Shown here: positions 43,445 through 53,092 of the stretch, piece by piece
Position numbering within the stretch: position 1 is the stretch's first letter
Layout of the letters: every line of letters begins with the position of its first letter
Notes under the pieces: generated by a model
Told to the model about the DNA's origin: nothing
Database searches by the model: none
The model's input: the letters and a program-made list of their open reading frames with translations, nothing else
Made by a program: the position numbers and the translations under genes
Source of the DNA: Streptomyces violaceoruber
GTDB lineage: Bacteria > Actinomycetota > Actinomycetes > Streptomycetales > Streptomycetaceae
Length of the DNA stretch: 64,000 nt
Reading direction: 5' to 3'
Assembly (NCBI RefSeq): GCF_033406955.1
Contig: NZ_CP137734.1
Coordinates: 806,001 to 870,000, forward strand

Positions 43445-45166
43445 TCAGTTGCGCCAGGTGTCGTTGAGAGTGGTCTTCGTGGTGTTCACCGTCGCGGTGC
43501 GGTTGGCACCGCTCTCCCAGGTCACGTTGCCCGCGTCGTCCTTGCGGAGGTACTTGTACTCGAAGGTCGTGCCCTCGGGGAGTTCGACGTCCCGCTTCCA
43601 CACCGGGTAGGCGGCCGGGTCGAGTTGAAGGGCGCCGCCCGGGTTCCAGTTGCCCAGTTCCGGCCGGTTGCCGGTCACGTAGATGTTCTGGCCCCAGCTG
43701 GTGGTGGCGTCGACCGCGAAGGACACGCCGGAGGACACCGGGTCGGGGTCGCCGGGATCGCCGCCGTCACAGGTGCGGGCGCCGACGTGCAGGGCCACGG
43801 CCGTGCCGGCGCCCAGGGTGGCGGTGAACCGGCCTGCCCCGTCGACCGTGACACCCTTGCCCGTCTGGACGTCGCAGTAGTCCCCCGCGGGCAGCGACGT
43901 CTGGAACGTACGGGTCAGCGAGGTGCCCTCGTGGTTGATGGCGACGTACGCCTTGGAGCCGCGGCCGAAGGCGATCTGGTCGCCGCCGTTGTCCCACCAG
44001 TCGGTCACCCCCTGGCCGCGTGCGGTGTTGCGGAAAGCGACCATGGAGGAGATCTCGCGCCAGGCGTGCTGGCACTTCCATCCGTCGCTGTAGCAGGCGT
44101 TCACCTGACCGCCGTTCGGCGGGCCGGCGTCGTGGTCGGTGAACTCGTAGCCGGAGTGGACGTCGGGGCTGCCGTACGGCCAGGCCAGCATGAAGACGTG
44201 CGCCAGGGTGTAGGTGGCGCCGTCCTTGTAGGTGAGGGTCTCGCCGTTGCGCTCGGTGTCGTGGTTGGTGACGAAGACGGCGGCCTCGTCCGAGGGCAGG
44301 TGGCCCCAGGCCTCGCCGAAGTTCTTCAGGTACGCGAGGTTCTCGCCGTTGAAGACGCGCTTGAGGTCGCGTGCGTAGCGGAACTCCTGTACGTCGCCGC
44401 TGCCGACGTACTCGGTCGGGGACACGGCCTCGCCCGCGCCGTAGATCGCCTCGTGCTTCCAGTAGACGTTCGGGTTGCTGAGCCTGGACTTGATGGCGGC
44501 CAGGTCGGCGGCGGCCATGTGCTTGGCCGCGTCGATGCGGAAGCCGTCGACGCCGAGGGAGAGCAGGTCGTTGAGGTAGCCGGCGATCTTCCCCCGTACG
44601 TAGTCCTCGCCGGTGTCCAGGTCCGCGAGGCCGACCAGTTCGCACTCCTGGACGTTGAAGCGGTCGCCGTAGTTGTTGATCTGCGAGGTGCAGTTGTCGA
44701 GGTCGTTCGACGAGTAGAGGCCGGGATAGTCGTACTTGGTGTAGGACGAGCCGCCGGTGCCCGTGCCGTTGCCGGCCGACATGTGGTTGACGACCGAGTC
44801 GGCCACGACCTTCACCCCGGCGGCGTGGCAGGTGTCGACCATGCTCTTGAACTGGGCGCGGTCACCGAGGCGGCCCGCGATCCGGTAGCTCACCGGCTGG
44901 TACGAGGTCCACCACTGTCCGCCCTGGATGTGCTCCTGGGGCGGTGAGACCTGGACGTAGCCGTAGCCGGCCGGGCCGAGGGTGTCGGTGCAGGCCTGGG
45001 CGACGGAGGTGAACTTCCACTCGAACATCACCGCGGTGACGTCCTTGTCTCCGGGTGGGGACGCCTGGGCCGGTGCCGCGGTGGCGAGGAGGCTGCCGGC
45101 CACGCCGGCGGTGAGGGCGAGCGCGGTGGCGGTGATTCTTCGCGCTGGGCTGGTGTTCCCGTGCAT
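43445..45166 (-). CDS. Secreted GH13 alpha-amylase with C-terminal CBM20
   Basis: A 573-aa extracellular alpha-amylase. Signal peptide to about residue 30 ([27 protein letters not shown]). Catalytic residues are D212 (GFRIDAAKH), E239 (WKHEAIYG) and D303 (FVTNHDTER); VADSVVNHM is conserved region I. A C-terminal starch-binding CBM20 (about 475-573) contains [16 protein letters not shown] and FEYKYLRKD. The ATG at 45166 has GGGAGA upstream; the longer frame is control region. It is divergent from the amylase at 45478 across a 311-nt region with TTGCAG operators, suggesting joint MalR-type control. Confidence 0.95.
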   Translation of the reverse strand: MHGNTSPARRITATALALTAGVAGSLLATAAPAQASPPGDKDVTAVMFEWKFTSVAQACTDTLGPAGYGYVQVSPPQEHIQGGQWWTSYQPVSYRIAGRLGDRAQFKSMVDTCHAAGVKVVADSVVNHMSAGNGTGTGGSSYTKYDYPGLYSSNDLDNCTSQINNYGDRFNVQECELVGLADLDTGEDYVRGKIAGYLNDLLSLGVDGFRIDAAKHMAAADLAAIKSRLSNPNVYWKHEAIYGAGEAVSPTEYVGSGDVQEFRYARDLKRVFNGENLAYLKNFGEAWGHLPSDEAAVFVTNHDTERNGETLTYKDGATYTLAHVFMLAWPYGSPDVHSGYEFTDHDAGPPNGGQVNACYSDGWKCQHAWREISSMVAFRNTARGQGVTDWWDNGGDQIAFGRGSKAYVAINHEGTSLTRTFQTSLPAGDYCDVQTGKGVTVDGAGRFTATLGAGTAVALHVGARTCDGGDPGDPDPVSSGVSFAVDATTSWGQNIYVTGNRPELGNWNPGGALQLDPAAYPVWKRDVELPEGTTFEYKYLRKDDAGNVTWESGANRTATVNTTKTTLNDTWRN

Positions 45167-45235
45167 GGAGTCTCCCGTGTGAGGGTGCGGGTGTCCCGGG
45201 TGCGGTGCCGACGGGTTCTGGGGAGCCGGCAGGTA

Positions 45236-45402
45236 CTTGCAGTGCGTTGCAGCAAGAATTCTGCAAGCGGTTGCGGTCGTGACCGTAAGGGCGGCCTTCA
45301 ACCACGGTCAACCCCTCCCGCACACCGGAAAGTTGAAGCGCGACCTCTTTACGACCCCGCCGCGTACGGGTACCTTCCGGCTGCCGTAAGAGATTTCTGC
45401 AA
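45236..45402. promoter_or_regulatory. TTGCAG operators between the divergent amylases
   Basis: CTTGCAG (45236-45242) is followed by TTGCAG (45247-45252) and its inverse CTGCAA (45261-45266), the last two forming a dyad with an 8-nt spacer. A further CTGCAA lies at 45397-45402, nearer the rightward gene. Streptomyces amylase promoters carry such TTGCAG/CTGCAA elements as MalR (Reg1) sites. The region 45167-45477 contains no gene. Confidence 0.6.
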
Positions 45403-45477
45403 CTTTCCGTTCACCCTTTCAAACCCCTCGCGTTCGATCGTCCGCCCGCTGCTTCGCCCCCTCCCCGGAGACAACGC

Positions 45478-48400
45478 ATGAGACACACAAGACACATGAG
45501 ACACACGGGACGTACAAGACGTACGAGGCGCATCGAACGCATCCGTATGCGATGGCTCGGCCGGCCGTTGACTGTCGCCGTCGCCGTCGCCGCCGTCCTG
45601 TCAGCGGTGCCCGCCCCACCCGCCGCCTCCCCCGCCGCGGACCCCGCCGCGGCGGCAGCCGAGCCCGGGAACACGGCGACCGTCTTCTACTACACGAAGA
45701 CGAAGAACTGGGACCGGTACAACCTGCACTACGCATCCGACGGCGGCTCCTGGACCGAGGTCCCCGGCGTGGCGATGGAGGCCGCGTGCACGGACTGGGT
45801 GAAGAGGACGGTCCCCCTGGGCAGCGCCGAGGGGCTGCGGGCCACCTTCAACAACGGCTCGGGCACCTGGGACAACAACGGGGGCGAGAACTACGCCCTC
45901 GGCACCGGAGCCCTCACGGTCAAGGACGGCGTGGTCGCGCACTCCGACCCCTGCGCCGGGGGGCAGGATCCCGGCCCGACGCCGGGGGACGGCAACCGGG
46001 CCACCGTCTACTACTCCACCCGTACCCTCGGCTGGACCACCGCCAACATCCACTACCGGCCCGCCGGCGGCTCCTGGACCGCCGTCCCCGGCGTCGGCAT
46101 GCGGGCCGCCTGCGCGGGCTGGTGGAAGAAGGACGTCGACCTGGGCGCGGCCACCTCGTTGACGGCCGCCTTCAACAACGGCAACGGGGTGTGGGACAAC
46201 AACAAGGGCGCCGACTACACCCTGCCGGCCGGCGTCACGACCGTCGCCGACAACACGGTCACCGCCGACGCCGACGACCCGTGCGCCGAGGAGGTGCCCG
46301 ACACGGCGGCGCCGACCGTCCCCGCCGGGGTGAGCGCGCGGGCCGACGGCGTGTCCGTCGTGCTGACCTGGGAGCCGTCCACCGACGACACGGGCGTCGC
46401 CAAGTACCAGGTGACCCGCAGCGGCGGCACCGGCGGGGAAGTCGTGAGCGACGTCGGCTCCACCGTCTTCTCCGACACCGGCCTGGAGGAGAGGACCACC
46501 TACACCTACACCGTCAGGGCGACCGACGCCGCGGGCAACGTCTCCGCGGCCTCGGCCGCCGCGATCGCCACCACCGGCAGGAGACCGCCGGCGCCCGCGG
46601 CGGGCAGGCCCCTGGCCACCGATCCCCGCAAGGACCCGATCTACTTCGTCCTCACCGCCCGCTTCAACGACGGCGACGCCACCAACAACCGGGGCGGCAG
46701 CCAGCACGAGAAGTCCGGCAACGCGGCGAACGACGACCCCATGTTCCGGGGCGACTTCAAGGGCCTGGTGAACAAGCTCGACTACATCAAGGGCCTCGGC
46801 TTCTCCGCCGTGTGGATCACCCCCGTGGTCCTCAACCGCTCGGACTACGACTACCACGGCTACCACGGCTACGACTTCTACAAGGTCGACCCGCGCCTGG
46901 AGTCCGCCGGCGCCTCCTACCAGGACCTCATCGACGCCGCCCACGCCAAGGGCATGAAGATCTACCAGGACGTCGTCTACAACCACTCCTCCCGGTGGGG
47001 CGCCAGGGGCCTGTTCACCCCGACCGTCTACGGGGTGCGCGACTCCCAGTGGAGCTGGTACTACGACGAGAAGCAGCCCGGCTTCGAGTACGACGGCCTG
47101 ACCGTCGAGCCCAAGAGCGGCAAGTCGTACTACAACGGCGACCTGTGGTCCACCGCCGAGCCGACCGGCAACACCTGCGTGAACTGGGGCAGACCCACCG
47201 GCGCCAAGAGCCCCGAGGGCTACACCCTCTACGACTGCCAGTGGCCCAGCCCGACGTCCGGCATGTTCCCCAAGGCGCTCTACCACAACTGCTGGATCGG
47301 CAACTGGGAGGGCGAGGACTCCCGTTCCTGCTGGCTGCACGAGGACCTCGCCGACTTCAACACCGAGAACCCCCAGGTGCAGAACTACCTCATCGGCGCC
47401 TACGACAAGTACATCGACATGGGCGTCGACGGCTTCCGCGTCGACACGGCCGTGCACATTCCGCGCACCACCTGGAACCGACGCTTCCTGCCGGCGATCC
47501 AGGAGCGCGTCGCCCAGCAGCACGGCGCCGAGGCCGCGAAGAACTTCTTCGTCTTCGGCGAGGTGGCGGCCTTCGTCAACGACAAGTGGAACCGCGGCTC
47601 GGTCAACCACTCGGCGCAGTTCTACACGTGGAAGGAGCGCAAGGAGTACAGCGCCGACGACGCGAAGGCGGCCCTGGAGATGTACGAGTACGAGCAGCAG
47701 CAGGGCACGGGCAACCAGCCCACGTCGGCCAACGCCTTCCTGGAGGGCAACAGCTACCACGTCCCGGACCACAGCCGCTTCTCCGGCATGAACGTCATCG
47801 ACATGCGCATGCACATGAACTTCGGTGACGCGAGCAACGCCTTCCACAACGGCAAGGACTCCGACGACAGCTACAACGACGCCACGTACAACGTCGTCTA
47901 CGTCGACAGCCACGACTACGGCCCGAACAAGAGCAGCGAGCGCTTTTCCGGCGGCACCGACGCCTGGGCCGAGAACATGTCGCTGATGTGGACCTTCCGC
48001 GGCATCCCGACCCTCTACTACGGCTCGGAGATCGAGTTCCAGAAGGGCAGGAAGATCGACTGCGGCCCCACCTGCCCCCTCGCCACGACCGGTCGCGCCT
48101 ACTACGGCGACCACCTCGCCGGCGACGTGACGGCCTCCGACTTCTCCCGGGTCGACTCGGCCACCGGCGCCGTCGCCACGACACTGGCACAGCCCCTGGT
48201 CAAGCACGTACAGCGGCTCAACCAGATCCGCCGGGCCGTCCCCGCCCTCCAGATGGGCCAGTACTCCACGGACGGCGTCACCGGGGACATGGCCTTCAAA
48301 CGGCGCTACACCGACGGCGGCACGGACAGCTTCGCCCTCGTCACCGTCTCGGGCGGCGCCGCCTACGACGGCATCCCCAACGGCACCTACCGGGACGCGG

Positions 48401-48528
48401 TCACCGGCGACACCCGCACCGTCACCGACGGCCGCCTCACCGTCGCCGCACCCGGCAAGGGCAACCTGCGGGTGTATGTCCTGAACGGTCCGGGGAAGAT
48501 CGGAGCGGACGGTCCGTATCTGAAGTAG
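45478..48528 (+). CDS. Large secreted GH13 alpha-amylase with two CBM25-like modules and FN3
   Basis: A 1016-aa secreted amylase. After a basic leader and signal sequence (about 25-55) come two CBM25-like starch-binding modules (about 62-160 and 175-275: ATVFYYTKTKNWDRYNLHY, ATVYYSTRTLGWTTANIHY), then one fibronectin III domain (about 280-370). The GH13 catalytic domain starts at about 380, with D656 (GFRVDTAVH), E695 (VFGEVAAF) and D813 (VDSHDYGP). GGAG seven bases upstream supports the ATG at 45478. The first 22 codons are tandem 9-bp repeats rich in rare AGA/AGG arginine codons, so a start at ATG 45547 is an alternative. Confidence 0.92.
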   Translation: MRHTRHMRHTGRTRRTRRIERIRMRWLGRPLTVAVAVAAVLSAVPAPPAASPAADPAAAAAEPGNTATVFYYTKTKNWDRYNLHYASDGGSWTEVPGVAMEAACTDWVKRTVPLGSAEGLRATFNNGSGTWDNNGGENYALGTGALTVKDGVVAHSDPCAGGQDPGPTPGDGNRATVYYSTRTLGWTTANIHYRPAGGSWTAVPGVGMRAACAGWWKKDVDLGAATSLTAAFNNGNGVWDNNKGADYTLPAGVTTVADNTVTADADDPCAEEVPDTAAPTVPAGVSARADGVSVVLTWEPSTDDTGVAKYQVTRSGGTGGEVVSDVGSTVFSDTGLEERTTYTYTVRATDAAGNVSAASAAAIATTGRRPPAPAAGRPLATDPRKDPIYFVLTARFNDGDATNNRGGSQHEKSGNAANDDPMFRGDFKGLVNKLDYIKGLGFSAVWITPVVLNRSDYDYHGYHGYDFYKVDPRLESAGASYQDLIDAAHAKGMKIYQDVVYNHSSRWGARGLFTPTVYGVRDSQWSWYYDEKQPGFEYDGLTVEPKSGKSYYNGDLWSTAEPTGNTCVNWGRPTGAKSPEGYTLYDCQWPSPTSGMFPKALYHNCWIGNWEGEDSRSCWLHEDLADFNTENPQVQNYLIGAYDKYIDMGVDGFRVDTAVHIPRTTWNRRFLPAIQERVAQQHGAEAAKNFFVFGEVAAFVNDKWNRGSVNHSAQFYTWKERKEYSADDAKAALEMYEYEQQQGTGNQPTSANAFLEGNSYHVPDHSRFSGMNVIDMRMHMNFGDASNAFHNGKDSDDSYNDATYNVVYVDSHDYGPNKSSERFSGGTDAWAENMSLMWTFRGIPTLYYGSEIEFQKGRKIDCGPTCPLATTGRAYYGDHLAGDVTASDFSRVDSATGAVATTLAQPLVKHVQRLNQIRRAVPALQMGQYSTDGVTGDMAFKRRYTDGGTDSFALVTVSGGAAYDGIPNGTYRDAVTGDTRTVTDGRLTVAAPGKGNLRVYVLNGPGKIGADGPYLK
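45481..45543. repeat. 9-bp tandem repeats at the amylase 5' end
   Basis: Seven degenerate 9-bp units (AGACACACA, AGACACATG, AGACACACG, GGACGTACA, AGACGTACG, AGGCGCATC, GAACGCATC) follow the start codon. They are less GC-rich than the surroundings and give RHT/RRT-like tripeptides. Confidence 0.85.
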
Positions 48529-48545
48529 GCCGCCGGAAGCCTCCG

Positions 48546-48583
48546 ACGTGGGGCCGGCAGCGTTCGCCGTCGGCCCCGCACGT
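48546..48583. terminator. Terminator after the large amylase
   Basis: ACGTGGGGCCG (48546-48556) pairs with CGGCCCCGCACGT (48571-48583) apart from a 2-nt bulge, 18 nt after the amylase stop. The convergent CoiA-like gene ends 100 nt beyond. Confidence 0.6.
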
Positions 48584-48683
48584 CGCGCTGCACGGTTGCT
48601 CAGGACGTCGCCGCGTTCCGGTGACGGGCTCGGTGGGTGCGCCGCAGTCTCCTGCCGGCTGCCCAGCAGCGCGTGGCTTCCTA

Positions 48684-50201
48684 CTACGACTTCCTCTTCT
48701 TGGGCTTCTCCTCAAGGCCCGGCAGCGGACGGGCGTCCCTCAGTGTGCCGCCCTTCTTCTTCGCCCGCGCCTTCCCCGCCCGATTCGCCGGCGCCTGGCG
48801 CTTCCGCCTGCGCTTCGTCACCCCGCTGTTCAGCCAGTCGCGTGCCGTCCTCATCTCCCGCAGCAACTTGGTGCGTTCGGGTTTCGGCAGGGTGACTATC
48901 GAGTCCTCCGCTTGTTCGAGAAGACCCACCACGAGCCTTCCGTCCTGCCTCGTCCGTGCACCGCGCAGAGCCTCAGAGAGCGGTGTGACCTCCAGAGCCG
49001 AGGCGCGGGCCTCGACATGGACGATGGTTCGCCGGGTCGCCGGCTCGGCCGTCTGTGCGGCGATCCGTCCGTCGGTGGTGAGCGCCAGACGCGCCGGAGC
49101 GGTGCGGGACGGCATTCCGTACACGGCGAAAGCCCGGTCGGTCTCCCGCTGACACCAGCGCTTCAACACCTGTGCCGTGGCCGGTGCCCCGCCTCCGGCA
49201 GCGGCGACGACTTCCCGGATATAGGGCGGCGGTTCGCCCGCGCCGGTTCTCAGAAGGGCCGACAGTAGCGGTGCGCCCTCTTCACCCGCTTGTTCAACGG
49301 CGAGGAGCAGGCCGACCCGGTCCTGCGAGGAAACCTTCAGCAAGTCACCACCAGCCGTGCGGCACAGCACCTCCCAGGTGGGCCGGGCGCGGAAGCGTGC
49401 GGCGCTGATCAGCGCCCCCCTCAGCGCCCGGACCTGGTCGTCGCGCGACCTCGGCGCCGCCGCGACACCTGCCACATCGAGAGGTCGCGAGCCTGATGTA
49501 CGGCGTCGCAGCTCGGCTCCTGGCACGCGCAGCCCCTCGGGAGTCATGGCGCAGGCCCGGAGTGGCACCCATTCGGTGCTGTTGCGGGGGTCCTCCGCCC
49601 GGAGGCGGATGTGCCGCGCCGCGCCGTGTGTCTCGAAGCGGAATCGAAACAGATATCCGTACTCGTCGCACAGTGCTTCCACGGTTTCCGGTTGCACGGT
49701 GCTCGGCCCGAAGACCCAGTCGAGGGTGGTCGCCTCACCCGTCAGCCGATCACGTGTGCTGGTCCACTCGGCGTGGGAGAGCTTGCTGAACTGGAAGCGT
49801 ACGTGCTGCTGTCCGCCCTTCCCGGCACGGAAGTCGACAGCGTCGCCGGGTCCGGACCCGAGATCGCGTGAGGTGGCACGTCCTCTGATCCCGAGTCTGC
49901 CGGTCCAGGCGACGAGGTCGTCCTTGATGAAGAGGTGGTCGGCACTGCTGGCTCCCGTGGCCGTGCGGTGGCAGGAGGTGTGGGGCCGGTGCGCGAAGTG
50001 GCAGACCTTGTCCCGGTACAGGCGGTCGGAAAGCTCGTTGCCACAGCCGCCGAGCTGCGTCCCGCACCAGTATGTGGAGGCACGGTGACCGCGGCGCCAC
50101 CGCAGCAGTTCGTCAGCATCGGTCGGCAGAATTATGGCGCGTCCCGAGTTCGGGCTCCCGATCACCGCGGTCTGCACGAGTCTGCTGTCCGGCCCACTCA
50201 C
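48684..50201 (-). CDS. CoiA-like protein with N-terminal zinc finger and nuclease-like core
   Basis: A 505-aa protein. Residues 46-89 resemble the CoiA zinc finger: C46, C53, C67, HFAH at 68-71, C77 and H89 (TYWCGTQLGGCGNELS, KVCHFAHRPHTSCH, SADHLFIKDDL). Residues about 100-170 follow the CoiA nuclease pattern (GDAVDFRAG, then VRFQFSKLSHAEWTSTRDRL and LDWVFGP), but where CoiA usually has Glu before xQ the residue is Arg (VRFQFS), so catalysis may be lost. The C-terminal 60 residues are very Lys/Arg-rich. The middle 200-400 is unassigned. In other bacteria CoiA acts in competence; the role here is unknown. Confidence 0.65.
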   Translation of the reverse strand: MSGPDSRLVQTAVIGSPNSGRAIILPTDADELLRWRRGHRASTYWCGTQLGGCGNELSDRLYRDKVCHFAHRPHTSCHRTATGASSADHLFIKDDLVAWTGRLGIRGRATSRDLGSGPGDAVDFRAGKGGQQHVRFQFSKLSHAEWTSTRDRLTGEATTLDWVFGPSTVQPETVEALCDEYGYLFRFRFETHGAARHIRLRAEDPRNSTEWVPLRACAMTPEGLRVPGAELRRRTSGSRPLDVAGVAAAPRSRDDQVRALRGALISAARFRARPTWEVLCRTAGGDLLKVSSQDRVGLLLAVEQAGEEGAPLLSALLRTGAGEPPPYIREVVAAAGGGAPATAQVLKRWCQRETDRAFAVYGMPSRTAPARLALTTDGRIAAQTAEPATRRTIVHVEARASALEVTPLSEALRGARTRQDGRLVVGLLEQAEDSIVTLPKPERTKLLREMRTARDWLNSGVTKRRRKRQAPANRAGKARAKKKGGTLRDARPLPGLEEKPKKRKS

Positions 50202-50829
50202 TGCTTCCCCCGGAAACTGTCCGCACCCGTCGGGGGCAGCGTCGCACTGATCATTTCGACATCAGTATGTAATCCGCACATTCACTTCACAAGCTGCCCC
50301 CCGTTCCAGCTGCTGTTCGGAGGACGCCCAGTCACGGCCATCCCCCGGCAGAGCCCGCTCCGGGGCCAGTGGTATCCATGTCATCGCCGACAGAACCCCA
50401 ACGCGGCCCCACCGCGTTCGACGTCAATGCACGGCACACGTGTCGACTCGGTGCACGAAATCGGCGGCGGACGATCGAGGACCGGAGGGGGCCGTATGCA
50501 GGCCCAAGGAAACGTTGTTCGCCGATCTCGTGCAGGGCCGGGCCCGGCAGTTCAAGGTGTGCGCGCTGAGGCAGGTGTACACGCTCGGCCGCTGCCACGC
50601 CGGTCTCCCGCGCTCGCGTGTCTTTCCCCTCCGCGCTGCCGAGCGTACGGACTGACACTGACAGTGGGAGGAAAAGCCGGGGAGAGCGGGCCGATCACGT
50701 CATCCCGCTCTTGTCGTACTGCTCATGAAGGAGAACGCGCCCGGGTGCGGGCCCGATGATCGACTTTCCAGGGAACCTGACCAGTGCAGTGGATCGTCCT
50801 GTGGGGCAAGGACGAGTGGACGGGAAACG
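50202..50829. other. Long intergenic region, no supported gene
   Basis: This 628-nt gap between the CoiA-like gene and the exonuclease-like gene is locally less GC-rich (50250-50310) and probably holds the leftward promoter. An ATG at 50496 has a good GGAGGGG site five bases upstream and opens an 87-codon frame, but the peptide is low-complexity Arg/Pro/Gly without any recognisable motif. No RNA gene or repeat was seen. Confidence 0.4.
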
Positions 50830-51864
50830 ATGGTGGAGCGGGTGGGCCGTGGTGCGGCTTCGGTGGTGAAGACGACGCGACGGTGGGTGAGACGGCCGGG
50901 TTGGACTCGGCGGACGAATGGGCCGGGTCGGGCGAGCTGGACGCGCGGGCGCGGACGGGTGCTCGCCGGGGTGGCGGTGTGCACCGCTCTGCTGCTCTCG
51001 TTCCACCGTTCGGTGCCGAACCGCGTGGGCGGCTTGGGCAGTCTGCTGGAGTCCTTCCTGCCGTGGCTCGGCGTGGTCGTCGTGGTGCTGCTCGTCCTGG
51101 CGCTGGTGCGCCGCTCGGCGCTCGCGCTGGTGGCGCTGCTGCTGCCGGTGGCCGCCTGGACGTACCTGTTCGGCGGGCTGCTCCTGCCCGCGCCGGAGCC
51201 CGGCGCCGACGACCTGGTGGTGGTGCAGCACAACGTCAGCGACGAGAACACCGACCCCGAGGGCACGGCGCGTGCGCTGGTCCGTGCCGGGCCCGACCTG
51301 GTCGCCCTGGAGGAGCTGGTGCCGCCGGCGCTGGAGGTCTACGCGAAGACCCTCGCCCCCGACTATCCGTACCGGACGGTCCGGGGCACCGTCGGGCTCT
51401 GGTCGAAGTACCCGCTCTCCGGTTCACGCCCCCTGGACATCAAGCCGCGGGGCATCGAGGAGGAGTGGGAGCGCGGGCTGCGGACCGTGGCGCACACGCC
51501 GCGGGGCGAAGTCGCCGTCTATGTCGCGCACCTGCCGTCGGTCCGGGTGGGGGCGGGCGGTCTCGCGTCGTCCCGGCGGGACGAGAGCGCCGGTCTGCTG
51601 GGCGACGCCCTCGATGCGGAGGAGCTGCGGCGGGTGGTTCTGCTGGGCGATCTCAACGGCACGGTCGACGACCGGGCGCTGCGTCCCCTGACCGACTCGC
51701 TGAACGTGGCCGGGCGGGGCCTCGCCTTCAGCTTTCCCGCCGGTCTGCCGCTGGCCCGGATCGACCAGGTGATGGCCCGCGCCGGGACCGTCGGCGCCCT
51801 GCGCACCCTGCCCGCCACCGGCAGCGATCACCTTCCCGTCGTCGCCCAGGTCTCCTGGCACTGA
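50830..51864 (+). CDS. Membrane-anchored endonuclease/exonuclease/phosphatase-family protein
   Basis: A 344-aa protein. An Arg/Trp-rich N-terminus precedes three hydrophobic segments (about 42-60, 67-92, 96-118). The C-terminal EEP domain, predicted outside, starts at DLVVVQHNVSDENTDPEGTA with the metal-binding Asn, continues with DLVALEELVPPALEVY (catalytic Glu), VAVYVAHLPSVRVG, RRVVLLGDLNGTVDDRALR (GDLN) and ends in ATGSDHLPVVAQV (SDH). All key residues of the family are present. Such proteins in actinobacteria may be phosphodiesterases or lipid-acting enzymes; substrate unknown. Confidence 0.88.
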   Translation: MVERVGRGAASVVKTTRRWVRRPGWTRRTNGPGRASWTRGRGRVLAGVAVCTALLLSFHRSVPNRVGGLGSLLESFLPWLGVVVVVLLVLALVRRSALALVALLLPVAAWTYLFGGLLLPAPEPGADDLVVVQHNVSDENTDPEGTARALVRAGPDLVALEELVPPALEVYAKTLAPDYPYRTVRGTVGLWSKYPLSGSRPLDIKPRGIEEEWERGLRTVAHTPRGEVAVYVAHLPSVRVGAGGLASSRRDESAGLLGDALDAEELRRVVLLGDLNGTVDDRALRPLTDSLNVAGRGLAFSFPAGLPLARIDQVMARAGTVGALRTLPATGSDHLPVVAQVSWH

Positions 51865-51865
51865 A

Positions 51866-51895
51866 GCAAGCCGCTTGCGGTGTTTGCGTTAGCCT
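51866..51895 (+). promoter_or_regulatory. Operator and -10 of LacI-1
   Basis: GCAAG (51866-51870) and CTTGC (51874-51878) form a palindrome with a 3-nt spacer just upstream of the TAGCCT -10 (51890-51895). The GTG follows the -10 by 7 nt, suggesting a leaderless, autoregulated message. Confidence 0.5.
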
Positions 51896-51902
51896 TTCGT
51901 CT

Positions 51903-52913
51903 GTGACGCGACGACTTGCTCAGGTGGCGAAGAAGGTTGGGGTCAGCGAGGCCACGGTCAGCCGGGTGCTCAACGGCAAACCGGGGGTCTCCGAGACGAC
52001 CCGGCAGTCCGTACTGAGCGCGCTGGACGTCCTGGGCTACGAGCGGCCCACCCAGCTGCGCGGCGAGCGCGCCCGCCTGGTCGGCCTGGTCCTGCCCGAG
52101 TTGCAGAACCCGATCTTCCCCGCGTTCGCCGAGGTCATCGGCGGCGCGCTCGCCCAGCAGGGGCTGACCCCGGTGCTGTGCACCCAGACCAAGGGCGGCG
52201 TCTCCGAGGCCGACTACGTCGAGCTGCTGCTCCAACAGCAGGTTTCCGGAGTGGTGTTCGCGGGCGGACTGTTCGCGCAGGCGGACGCCCCGCACGACCA
52301 CTACCGGCTGCTCGCCGAGCGCAACATCCCCGTGGTGCTCATCAACGCGTCGATCGAGAACCTCGACTTCCCGTGCATCGCCTGCGACGACGCCGTCGCC
52401 GTCGAGCAGTCCTGGCGGCACCTGGCGTCGCTGGGCCACGAGCGCATCGGCCTGGTGCTCGGCCCCTCCGACCACATCCCCTCGCGCCGGAAGCTGGCCG
52501 CCGCCCGCGAGGCGGCCCGGGCCGCCGGCGCGGAGCTGCCCGAGGAGTTCGTCGAGCGGGCCATGTTCTCCCTGGAGGGCGGCCAGGCCGCCGCCACCCG
52601 CCTCCTGGACCGCGGCATCACCGGCATCATCTGCGCCAGCGACCCCCTCGCCCTCGGCGCCGTCCGCGCCGCCCGCCGCCGCGGACACCGCGTACCCCAC
52701 GACGTCTCCGTCGTCGGCTACGACGACAGCGCCTTCATGACCTGCACCGAACCACCCCTCACCACCGTCCGCCAACCCATCGAAGCCATGGGACGCGCCG
52801 CCGTCGACCTCCTCTGCGCACAAATCCAGGGCACCGAAGTCCCCCACGGCGAGCTGCTCTTCGAACCGGAACTCGTGGTCCGGGGCTCCACGGCCCAGCC
52901 GGCCGCCCGCTGA
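51903..52913 (+). CDS. MalR-like LacI-family repressor 1 (LacI-1)
   Basis: A 336-aa LacI protein with a headpiece RLAQVAKKVGVSEATVSRVLNGKPGVSETTRQSVLSALDVLGYERP resembling Streptomyces MalR/Reg1, and a ligand-binding core ending in HDVSVVGYDDSAFMTCTEPPLTTVRQPIEAMGRAAVDLL. It is a close paralogue of the repressor at 57554. The first 110 nt and a 291-nt tract (52557-52847) are identical, while the ligand-facing middle differs (INASIENLDFPCIACDDA versus VNASIPDLGFPCIACADA). It presumably senses an alpha-glucoside and controls GH87 genes. Confidence 0.93.
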   Translation: MTRRLAQVAKKVGVSEATVSRVLNGKPGVSETTRQSVLSALDVLGYERPTQLRGERARLVGLVLPELQNPIFPAFAEVIGGALAQQGLTPVLCTQTKGGVSEADYVELLLQQQVSGVVFAGGLFAQADAPHDHYRLLAERNIPVVLINASIENLDFPCIACDDAVAVEQSWRHLASLGHERIGLVLGPSDHIPSRRKLAAAREAARAAGAELPEEFVERAMFSLEGGQAAATRLLDRGITGIICASDPLALGAVRAARRRGHRVPHDVSVVGYDDSAFMTCTEPPLTTVRQPIEAMGRAAVDLLCAQIQGTEVPHGELLFEPELVVRGSTAQPAAR

Positions 52914-52936
52914 CGGCTCCCCGTTCCCCTTCTCGA

Positions 52937-52953
52937 CCGCAAGTTCCTTGCGG
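52937..52953. promoter_or_regulatory. GCAAG-N3-CTTGC operator upstream of GH87-2
   Basis: CCGCAAG (52937-52943) and CTTGCGG (52947-52953) are perfect complements around a 3-nt spacer. It is the same 13-bp core as at both LacI genes, 219 nt before the GH87-2 start. Confidence 0.6.
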
Positions 52954-53092
52954 GAAATGGCAGTGGTTTGCGGCTACCCGACGTAGCGCGTGAAAGCCGC
53001 TGATCCGAGGATGCTCGAACGCCTCTCCGGCCCTCACCGACACCACCGGGCCCTGCCGCACGGCCACTTCACGCTGCCCATCCTGTAGACGA

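Noticed and set aside
50496..50759. Small gene with a good ribosome site in the 50202-50829 gap
   Set aside because: Peptide is Arg/Pro/Gly low-complexity with no recognisable motif; kept only as a note in the intergenic entry.
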